Below, in pieces: positions 1-6,292 of a DNA stretch of 36,495 nucleotides (position 1 is its first letter; each line of letters begins with the position of its first letter). The position numbers were made by a program, and so were the translations under genes. The DNA lies in the NCBI GenBank assembly GCA_023263555.1, contig JALQVX010000248.1, positions 1 to 36,495 on the forward strand. Reading direction: 5' to 3'. Below the pieces are notes generated by a model. It was not told where the DNA came from, ran no database searches, and saw only the letters and a list, made by a program, of their open reading frames with translations. This DNA is from Crocinitomix sp. GTDB taxonomy: Bacteria; Bacteroidota; Bacteroidia; Flavobacteriales_D; Crocinitomicaceae.

Positions 1-1103
1 ACATAATCGCGCATTACATAATAATTATGCACCGATAAATCTTGCAACGCATCACCGTCTGGCTTACGTAAAACTTGGTATTCCGCAAATACTTTTGGCC
101 AATCTTCGTTATGTTTTTCCATCAACTGCGCCATTACCGTACAATCTTCAAATCCACCATTCATCCCTTGACCATAAAACGGAACCGTTGCATGCGCAGC
201 ATCTCCCATCAAGGCAAATTTACCAACCGTCCAAGGATAACAACGCACAATGGCTAATGAAGACAGTGGATTGGCATGCCAAGAGTCCAATAAATTTGGA
301 CAGAGGTCATAAAAATCACGGAAAGTCTCTTTGAAAAATTTCGTTACCGCCTCGTCATTCGTTAAGGTTTCAAATGAATTCTCCCCTTTAAACGGCATAA
401 AAAGCGTACAGGTAAACGAACCGTCTTCGTTCGGTAAAGCAATGAGCATAAAACGACCGCGTGGCCAAATATGCAAAGCATTTTTATCGATTTTATACGA
501 CCCATCTGCATTCGCGGGCAATAATAATTCACGGTACCCATCATCAATAAAATCTTGCGAATAATCAAAACGATCTGTCTTTTGCATGGCATTGTAACGA
601 ACCGCAGAAAATGCGCCATCACAAGCAAATACAACATCCGCTTTGTCATCAAAATGCTCGCCTGTTAAGCTGTTTTTTAAATGGACAATGCCCGCCTCCA
701 AATCTGCTCCAACACACTGAATATTATAATGAATCGTTGCTTTGCCTCTTTGCTCAGCAATGTCCATCATTTTCGCATTTAAGCCACCACGTGAAACCGA
801 ATAAATGGCTTCTCCCTCTTTTCCATAAGGCTGATACGTTACCTTACCTTCCTCATCATGCATAATTCTGCCTGGCATTGGAATGGCAATCGAATCCACT
901 TCATGCTCTACTCCTACCCCTTTTAGCGCCGTCCATCCGCGAACAGAAAGTGCTAAGTTGATTGATTTACCCGCCGAAATTTCAGCTTTTCTAATATCCG
1001 GTCTACGCTCGTAAATCGTTACTTTGTAACCTGCTTTTGATAAGTAAACAGCCCATAATGATCCCACTAAACCGGCTCCTACAATGATTGCACTTTTTTC
1101 CAT
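1..1103 (-). CDS. kmo: Kynurenine 3-monooxygenase, 3' end cut by window edge
   Basis: FAD-dependent hydroxylase converting L-kynurenine to 3-hydroxykynurenine with NADPH and O2, in tryptophan breakdown or NAD synthesis. The reading frame is open from the ATG at 1103 to the left edge, giving about 367 of an expected 450 residues. Seen in the translation: the Rossmann FAD motif GAGLVG at residues 9-14 followed by a YERRPD stretch, the family-typical SINLALSVRGW segment, and GDAAHATVPFYGQGMNGG near residues 295-315, the second FAD-binding motif of this flavoprotein class. The C-terminal region, which in this family carries membrane-associated helices, is missing from the window. It is the last visible gene of a minus-strand operon behind kynU and a small membrane protein, starting 5 nt after the latter's stop. 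The pairing with kynU makes the substrate assignment strong. Confidence 0.93.
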   Translation of the reverse strand, partial: MEKSAIIVGAGLVGSLWAVYLSKAGYKVTIYERRPDIRKAEISAGKSINLALSVRGWTALKGVGVEHEVDSIAIPMPGRIMHDEEGKVTYQPYGKEGEAIYSVSRGGLNAKMMDIAEQRGKATIHYNIQCVGADLEAGIVHLKNSLTGEHFDDKADVVFACDGAFSAVRYNAMQKTDRFDYSQDFIDDGYRELLLPANADGSYKIDKNALHIWPRGRFMLIALPNEDGSFTCTLFMPFKGENSFETLTNDEAVTKFFKETFRDFYDLCPNLLDSWHANPLSSLAIVRCYPWTVGKFALMGDAAHATVPFYGQGMNGGFEDCTVMAQLMEKHNEDWPKVFAEYQVLRKPDGDALQDLSVHNYYVMRDY

Positions 1104-1108
1104 TTCAA

Positions 1109-1327
1109 TTATTTATTTCTCCACTGTTTTTGAAAACGTGAATTTGAAAACACGTTTTGGTGTCGATTCTGTCTTTTGCGATTAAAAATACTACTAATTC
1201 GCCACAGCATTATTCCGACAACAAGTATAACAAGTACCTGCGCCATAAGTTTTACCATGGGCATTCCTTCGCTTGCCAATCCCCCAAGGTATTGCTTAAT
1301 TAATTCCGGATCGTAGGTCTCAATCAT
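1109..1327 (-). CDS. Small single-helix membrane protein between kynU and kmo
   Basis: A 72-residue protein of unknown function. Residues about 24-45 are strongly hydrophobic ([18 protein letters not shown]) and form one predicted membrane helix, followed by a basic, Arg/Asn/Gln-rich tail of about 25 residues that should lie in the cytosol. The ATG at 1327 overlaps the end of kynU by 8 nt, and the stop lies 5 nt before the kmo start, so it is very probably co-translated with both enzymes. The N-terminus faintly resembles the first segment of MscS-type channels, but there is no pore domain. A role as membrane anchor or partner for Kmo is inference from position only. The chance that it is a non-coding frame is modest because the overlaps are operon-like. 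Confidence 0.6.
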   Translation of the reverse strand: MIETYDPELIKQYLGGLASEGMPMVKLMAQVLVILVVGIMLWRISSIFNRKRQNRHQNVFSNSRFQKQWRNK

Positions 1328-2606
1328 GGCTTATTGCTTTTTCTAGACATTCACTAAAACGGTAAACATCTTCGTAAGAATTATAAAGCGGAACTGGGGC
1401 AATACGAATCACATTGGGTTCACGCCAATCAGCGATCACACCCATTTTAGTGATGGCATCAAATAATCCTTTGCCCATTCCATGTAATAAGATCGACAAT
1501 TGCGCCCCTCTCTGTTTAGGATCCTTTGGTGTAATAATTTCGAATGAACATAAATCACCTTTGCGCGCTGAAAGATCATGGATTAAAAATTCAAGATAAT
1601 TCGTCAGGTCGATACGCTTTGCAATTAAGGCATCCATTCCAACCTCATCAAAAATATCCAATGAAGCTAAATGAGCGGCCATGCCCAACACAGGTGCATT
1701 GCTCAATTGCCAACTCTCAGCGCCCGGCATTGGATTAAAACCAGGTTCCATTAAAAACCGTGTTTCTTTATCGTGTCCCCACCAACCTGCAAATCGAATT
1801 AATGATTTGTCATGGGCGTGACGCTCGTGCACAAACAGTCCTGATACACCACCCGGACTTGAATTTAAATATTTATATGAACACCATGCGGCAAAATCAA
1901 CACCCCATTTATTCAGTTCTAATTTTACATTACCCGCAGCATGTGCCAAATCAAATCCCACTTTTGCTCCCACCGCATGGCCAGCTTTTGTAATCGTTTC
2001 CATGTCAAATAATTGACCAGAATAATAGTTAACGCCACCAATCATGATCATTGCAAGTGAATCACCCGCTTCTGCAATTGCAGCTAAAATATCCTCTTCG
2101 TGAATTAAATGTTCGCCGGCACGCGGACCTACTTCGATAATCGCTTCTTTTGGATCTAAGCCATGAAATTTAACTTGCGATTCAAGTGCATATTGATCAG
2201 AAGGAAAAGCTTTCTTCTCGCATAGAATTTTGTAGCGTGTTGCCGTGGGTTGATAGAACGATACCATCAATAAATGCAAATTCGTTGTTAAACTATGTGT
2301 TACTACCACCTCAATTGGTTTAGCTCCTACAACTTTTGCAATTTTCTCCGTTAAAAATTCGTGATAAGAAAACCAGGGTCTTTTTGCTTCAAAATGTCCT
2401 TCAACACCCCAATTTTTCCACGCCTCTAATTCTTCTTCAATATAGCCTTTCGTAGACGTAGGTTGAAGACCGAGTGAATTCCCCGTAAAATAAATCGTTT
2501 CAATTCCATTAATAACCGGAATGTAAAAACGATCACGATAGGATCTCAAGGGATCTTTTAAATCTTTTTCTTTTGCGAATTCGAGCGAACTTTTGTATGC
2601 TACCAT
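1320..2606 (-). CDS. kynU: Kynureninase
   Basis: PLP enzyme (fold type I, aminotransferase class V) cleaving 3-hydroxykynurenine or kynurenine to (3-hydroxy)anthranilate and alanine. It has 428 residues, about the usual family length. Seen: the N-terminal signature TGNSLGLQP (residues 41-49), the PLP-contact Asp in [10 protein letters not shown] (Asp219), and the Schiff-base lysine in [13 protein letters not shown] (Lys245), all in the canonical order. The ATG at 2606 is the first of three minus-strand genes (kynU, small membrane protein, kmo), so two consecutive steps of the kynurenine pathway are co-transcribed. Its probable -10-like box lies at 2639-2646, inside the 5' leader of divergent hemL. 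Confidence 0.96.
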   Translation of the reverse strand: MVAYKSSLEFAKEKDLKDPLRSYRDRFYIPVINGIETIYFTGNSLGLQPTSTKGYIEEELEAWKNWGVEGHFEAKRPWFSYHEFLTEKIAKVVGAKPIEVVVTHSLTTNLHLLMVSFYQPTATRYKILCEKKAFPSDQYALESQVKFHGLDPKEAIIEVGPRAGEHLIHEEDILAAIAEAGDSLAMIMIGGVNYYSGQLFDMETITKAGHAVGAKVGFDLAHAAGNVKLELNKWGVDFAAWCSYKYLNSSPGGVSGLFVHERHAHDKSLIRFAGWWGHDKETRFLMEPGFNPMPGAESWQLSNAPVLGMAAHLASLDIFDEVGMDALIAKRIDLTNYLEFLIHDLSARKGDLCSFEIITPKDPKQRGAQLSILLHGMGKGLFDAITKMGVIADWREPNVIRIAPVPLYNSYEDVYRFSECLEKAISHD

Positions 2607-2615
2607 TGTTTATTC

Positions 2616-2623
2616 TAATTTTG
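2616..2623 (+). promoter_or_regulatory. hemL promoter, -7 box TAATTTTG
   Basis: A perfect match to the Bacteroidota -7 consensus TAnnTTTG. A TTG lies at 2593-2595, 20 nt upstream, which fits the usual -33 spacing. Transcription would begin near 2630, about 37 nt before the hemL ATG. The -33 element sits inside the first codons of kynU. Read from sequence only; the start site is inferred. Confidence 0.6.
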
Positions 2624-2638
2624 CACTTACAATTTATT

Positions 2639-2646
2639 CAAAGATA
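2639..2646 (-). promoter_or_regulatory. kynU promoter, -7 box TATCTTTG
   Basis: On the minus strand this reads TATCTTTG, a perfect TAnnTTTG box. Transcription would begin near 2632 and give a leader of about 25 nt before the kynU ATG at 2606. No clear TTG is found at the right distance upstream. The box lies within the inferred hemL leader, so the two promoters interlock. Confidence 0.5.
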
Positions 2647-2666
2647 CTAACATTGGTAAAAAAGCT

Positions 2667-3959
2667 ATGATCTCACGTCACAAATCTGAACAACTCTTCG
2701 AAAAAGCTAAACATCTATTCCCAGGCGGTGTCAATTCACCCGTCCGTGCCTTTCGATCGGTGGACGGTGCTCCGCTCTTCATAAAAAAAGGAGATGGTGC
2801 GCATATTTGGGATGAAGACGGGAATCAATTTATCGATTTTTGTTGTAGTTGGGGGCCCCTTATTTTGGGTCACAATCATCCTCAAGTGCGCGAAAAAATT
2901 ACTGAAACATTGCAAAATGGAACTTCATTTGGCGCTCCTACAGTGTTGGAAAACGAATTGGGTCAATTGATTTTAGATCGCAATCCATTTATTGATAAAA
3001 TAAGATTTGTAAGTTCAGGAACCGAAGCCGTGATGTCTGGCGTGCGATTAGCAAGAGGTTATACAGGCAAAAATAAAATTGTGAAATTTGAAGGTTGTTA
3101 TCACGGACATGTGGACTCGCTTTTAGTAAAAGCAGGATCGGGTTTGGCGACATTTGGCACAGCAACATCAGCTGGAATTCCAGAAGGATTTACGAAAGAA
3201 ACCTTGGTTTTACCCCTTAATGATGAAGCGGCCGTTTTAAAATGCATTGAAGAATATGGACATGATATTGCGTGCATCATTATCGAACCCATTCCAGCAA
3301 ATAATGGCTTGCTTTTGCAAGAAAAATCATACCTCGAGTTTTTACGTAAAGTATGTACAGAAAATAATATTCTCCTCTTTTTTGATGAAGTGATTTCAGG
3401 ATTTAGAGTTGCTTTTTCAGGTGCAGCAGAATTATATGGCATTCGCCCCGATATCGTGACCTACGGAAAAATTATTGGCGGAGGATTACCGGTTGGAGCC
3501 TATGGTGCTTCAGACGAATTGATGGCCTGTATCTCACCTTTAGGAGATGTCTATCAAGCAGGAACATTGAGTGGAAATCCGGTAGCTATGTCTGCGGGAA
3601 TTGCGCAATTGAGTGTCTGTGCGCAAGATGGGTTTTATGAAGATCAAGAAAAACGAACGCGCTTTTTTGTAGATAAGATTAATGCCTTCGCGAAAGCAAA
3701 TGAAATTGCGTTCGAAATGGTGACCATTGGTTCTATTTTTTGGCTCACTTTCGGAAAACATGACGCCATTCGCAAGGCAGATGAAATTGATGCAAGTACC
3801 ATGTTGGACTTTAAAAAGATGTACGGTGAATTATTAAATCACGGCATTTATATTGGTCCAAGTGGATACGAAGTTGGCTTCATTTCTCAAGCACATACAT
3901 ACGAAGTATTAGAAGAAGCAGCAACTCGTTTTTGTGAGGTTTTAGCTCAACTTAAGTAA
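2667..3959 (+). CDS. hemL: Glutamate-1-semialdehyde 2,1-aminomutase
   Basis: PLP/PMP enzyme converting glutamate-1-semialdehyde to 5-aminolevulinate, the tetrapyrrole precursor of the C5 pathway, in the cytosol. It has 430 residues, the usual length. Seen: N-terminal FPGGVNSPVRAF, the SSGTEAVMSG loop (about 116-125), the cofactor Asp in FFDEVISGFR (Asp240), and the PLP lysine in TYGKIIGGGLPVG (Lys268). The downstream TYQAGTLSGNP-like segment is present as YQAGTLSGNPVA. The ATG at 2667 is 60 nt from divergent kynU. The 3' end overlaps the convergent UbiA-like gene by 13 nt, so there is no room for a terminator between them. Confidence 0.97.
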   Translation: MISRHKSEQLFEKAKHLFPGGVNSPVRAFRSVDGAPLFIKKGDGAHIWDEDGNQFIDFCCSWGPLILGHNHPQVREKITETLQNGTSFGAPTVLENELGQLILDRNPFIDKIRFVSSGTEAVMSGVRLARGYTGKNKIVKFEGCYHGHVDSLLVKAGSGLATFGTATSAGIPEGFTKETLVLPLNDEAAVLKCIEEYGHDIACIIIEPIPANNGLLLQEKSYLEFLRKVCTENNILLFFDEVISGFRVAFSGAAELYGIRPDIVTYGKIIGGGLPVGAYGASDELMACISPLGDVYQAGTLSGNPVAMSAGIAQLSVCAQDGFYEDQEKRTRFFVDKINAFAKANEIAFEMVTIGSIFWLTFGKHDAIRKADEIDASTMLDFKKMYGELLNHGIYIGPSGYEVGFISQAHTYEVLEEAATRFCEVLAQLK

Positions 3960-4786
3960 AAATGATCCATCCAAAACAACAGTGGAAGGAGAATCAATAA
4001 GCCATCTATTACGAAAGAAAAATAAAAATCATTACTCGCTTTTTTTGCGCCATTGACAAGAATGATTGACAAACAGACGCCGAGTAAACTGGCGTATAGA
4101 ATCAGGCCTGTCAGCAAGCAAAGCAGCGGCCAATAGACAATTAATAATACTACGGCTATTTGTACCGAACGCCTTTCACCTACTAATTGAGGGATCGTTT
4201 TCTTTTCTGGTTCATCTAAATGCAAATCTCTAATATCGAAAGGAATGGTGAGAGCGATAATGAATAAGAAATTCGCTGTGAAAAGGAGCCATGGAAATTC
4301 GCCCACATGATTTTGAAGATTTAAATAGGGAATTAAAGTGGCCGTTGCCGACCAAACCGTGGCAATCAAGAAAATCTTTAACGAGGGAATGTCCCTCAAG
4401 TTTTTTCCTAATTTTCCTGGGATTTTAACGATATAAAACAAGGATAAAAATCCACATCCAACCAAGAGTACATAGACTTCGAAAGTGAAGTAAAAAGCGT
4501 GTCGAATGCATGCAACTGTTGATAAAATAAGGATGGCTTTCACAAGTAAGTCATTCCTCCGCATCCATCTCAAACGGGCATTTTGGGTCCTTGACTGATT
4601 GAGCAATTTAACAGATCGCTGAAAAGTATAGGTTAAAATTGTTGCAAAAAACACGAAACCAATAACTTCATAATCGATTGGATAGTCATGAATAATATAA
4701 GTTTCCCATGTAATTAGTCCCGCTCCTAATCCAATCCAAAAATTAGAATAAACTAAAAACGTAAGAAGTCGACCGATTAAATTCAA
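3947..4786 (-). CDS. UbiA-like polytopic membrane protein
   Basis: A 279-residue protein with about eight hydrophobic segments over its whole length. The segment FDIRDLHLDEPEKKTIPQ (residues 183-200), followed by LVGERRS, matches the second Asp-rich motif of UbiA-family prenyltransferases (DxxxD, then TIP-x-x-x-G). A Tyr-containing loop at about 118-135 (YIVKIPGKLGKNLRDIPSLK) also resembles UbiA proteins. The first Asp motif (NDxxDxxxD) expected near residues 55-70 is absent: that stretch reads TFQRSVKLLNQSRTQNA. Known UbiA enzymes use both motifs to bind Mg-diphosphate, so catalysis as a standard prenyltransferase is doubtful. It lies 6 nt downstream of the next minus-strand gene, so the two are likely one operon. 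Substrate unknown. Confidence 0.75.
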   Translation of the reverse strand: MNLIGRLLTFLVYSNFWIGLGAGLITWETYIIHDYPIDYEVIGFVFFATILTYTFQRSVKLLNQSRTQNARLRWMRRNDLLVKAILILSTVACIRHAFYFTFEVYVLLVGCGFLSLFYIVKIPGKLGKNLRDIPSLKIFLIATVWSATATLIPYLNLQNHVGEFPWLLFTANFLFIIALTIPFDIRDLHLDEPEKKTIPQLVGERRSVQIAVVLLIVYWPLLCLLTGLILYASLLGVCLSIILVNGAKKASNDFYFSFVIDGLLILLPLLFWMDHFYLS

Positions 4787-4792
4787 AATACT

Positions 4793-5491
4793 TTACTGTT
4801 TAAAGACGGCGTAGGTGACTAACCCTGCTCCAATTCCTAAAAGACTGCCGCGCAATGCGCCCAAAATTCTTTTTTGCTTTGCAATTCTATGATAACCTCT
4901 ATAATAACTTTCGTCATTCAATAAATGCATTTGAATCATCTGTTTCTCCTTAATTTTAAAACTGGGGAACGACCAACCAACCGACAAGACGAGCGGTGCG
5001 AGAATTGGCATAAAAGTCGGGTCTGATTTAAAAAAGCCCTTCGTTGTCTGATTGCCAAAATAGTCGGGATGATTTATGGTCTTTTGCAAGAGATACGTAT
5101 CGTAGAGCGAAGCACCATACCCAATTACAAAACTCGACCAAAAAACAAATCGTGGTTTAAAGGTTTGTCGTGCATCATAACTTCCCAAGGTTGCATTTCT
5201 CGCCTCTTCGACTGTCAAAAAATTATCTTTGTACTCATCTTGTTCGTAAACAACCTTTTCCATTCCGTTTTGTGTATACGAGAATACGCGATAATATTCC
5301 ATCACCCCTGAAAATTCATTTCCTTTTCGATCAATTTCTTTATAAGTAAGCAGATTATCAGAAGTTCCAGTAATTGTGCCGCGATAAACACGCCCATTCA
5401 ACAAAATTATAGAGTCCAATTCGGTCTGAGCATAGAGCGATAAACTCGTAAGAAAGAAGATCAAAATGCTAATTGTTTGCTTTATCATCAT
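4793..5491 (-). CDS. Exported envelope protein with hydrophobic C-terminal half
   Basis: A 232-residue protein not assigned to a named family. Residues 1-21 form a signal peptide ending LSLYAQ. Residues 22-85 form a small beta-rich module (DSIILLNGRVYRGTITG ... YYRVFSYTQNG), and residues about 110-135, 160-172 and 208-230 are hydrophobic. A similar N-terminal module is found in the protein at 17920-19059. Such modules are common in Bacteroidota as sensors of no known ligand; that comparison is from memory. The start could be either of two adjacent ATGs (5491 or 5488). It is first in a two-gene operon with the UbiA-like protein 6 nt downstream. Confidence 0.65.
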   Translation of the reverse strand: MMIKQTISILIFFLTSLSLYAQTELDSIILLNGRVYRGTITGTSDNLLTYKEIDRKGNEFSGVMEYYRVFSYTQNGMEKVVYEQDEYKDNFLTVEEARNATLGSYDARQTFKPRFVFWSSFVIGYGASLYDTYLLQKTINHPDYFGNQTTKGFFKSDPTFMPILAPLVLSVGWSFPSFKIKEKQMIQMHLLNDESYYRGYHRIAKQKRILGALRGSLLGIGAGLVTYAVFKQ

Positions 5492-5686
5492 GTCCTTAAA
5501 ATTAGGGTATCTTTTGAGGTAAAGTTGATAAATTTATTTGATAATCGAACCTTAAATTTTGCTATTTATCCCAATAGAAATGTTAGTTGATCTAAATTTC
5601 CGATATAATTTCTTCGACCTTCACGCACACTTCCGAAATTATTTTATTTTTATACTTAAATAACAAAGTGAACTAAATTCAATTGT

Positions 5687-6043
5687 ATGAGTGATTATGG
5701 ATCAACATTAACGATCACAAAGAAAAATTTAGAACGTTTTAATGAAGCTGAACTGGATGCTCTTTCGCATGAAATGGGTAAACTTATTGATTCACTTGAT
5801 TTGACAGATGCAGTAGGATCAAAATTACAAAATGAACTCTTTATCTATGCTGGTGATAGCGAAGATCCTCCCTGCATTTTTGGGCGATTGAGCGAACATT
5901 TTTACGGGAATAATGGGGACGAAAATAAAGAAGGTTTTGATTTTGTTGAAGAAATGGAAATGGATGAAATCGAAGATTTAATCGAGGCGCTCACAAAGGT
6001 TTTTCCAACCTATAATTTTAAACGATCCATTCAAGAATGGTAG
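5687..6043 (+). CDS. Small acidic cytosolic protein, unknown
   Basis: A 118-residue, strongly acidic protein without signal peptide or membrane segment. The C-terminal third is especially Glu/Asp-rich (EEMEMDEIEDLIEALTKVF, about 87-105) and likely helical. There is one Cys (PPCIFGRLSE). I do not recognise the family. Codon use looks like that of its neighbours and the frame is the only long one here, so it is probably a real gene. It stands alone: 195 nt separate it from the divergent envelope gene and 249 nt from gcvP. Confidence 0.6.
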   Translation: MSDYGSTLTITKKNLERFNEAELDALSHEMGKLIDSLDLTDAVGSKLQNELFIYAGDSEDPPCIFGRLSEHFYGNNGDENKEGFDFVEEMEMDEIEDLIEALTKVFPTYNFKRSIQEW

Positions 6044-6124
6044 GATGCGAATGGATTGTATAGAAATTAACGTCATTTTTATTTTATAACAAACTGATAA
6101 TATTCAGTTAAATAACCATTTCAA

Positions 6125-6159
6125 TTTGAACAATTTTAACAGCAATCTATTTATATTTG
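6125..6159 (+). promoter_or_regulatory. gcvP promoter (TTTG / TATATTTG)
   Basis: TTTG at 6125-6128 and a perfect -7 box TATATTTG at 6152-6159, with 23 nt between, at the long end of the spacing tolerated in Bacteroidota. Transcription would start near 6166, giving a leader of about 127 nt before the gcvP ATG. Confidence 0.55.
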
Positions 6160-6217
6160 CATGCTTGAAGGCTAAGCATAAAGTAAAGTGCAAAAAATTA
6201 ACTGAAACATACTGACA

Positions 6218-6250
6218 AACCTCCCCAACTTAAAGGAGTTTTGGAGGTTT
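6218..6250 (+). promoter_or_regulatory. Stem-loop in gcvP leader
   Basis: An outer 8-bp perfect stem AAACCTCC (6218-6225) / GGAGGTTT (6243-6250) encloses an inner 4-bp stem AACT (6228-6231) / AGTT (6238-6241) with loop TAAAGG. It lies about 50 nt inside the inferred transcript and 42 nt before the ATG. No T-run follows, so it is not a classical terminator. It does not show the conserved core of the known glycine riboswitch. It may be a regulatory or mRNA-stabilising hairpin. Confidence 0.5.
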
Positions 6251-6292
6251 AATCAGATGTTGCAAGTGACCATAAAAAAAAGGAAATAACAC

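Noticed and set aside
1-1103. Plus-strand frames at 75-865
   Set aside because: They are antisense to the kynurenine 3-monooxygenase gene, whose translation on the minus strand carries clear flavoprotein motifs.
6160-6292. Glycine riboswitch upstream of gcvP
   Set aside because: The conserved core of the known glycine aptamer is not seen; only a simple two-tier hairpin is present.
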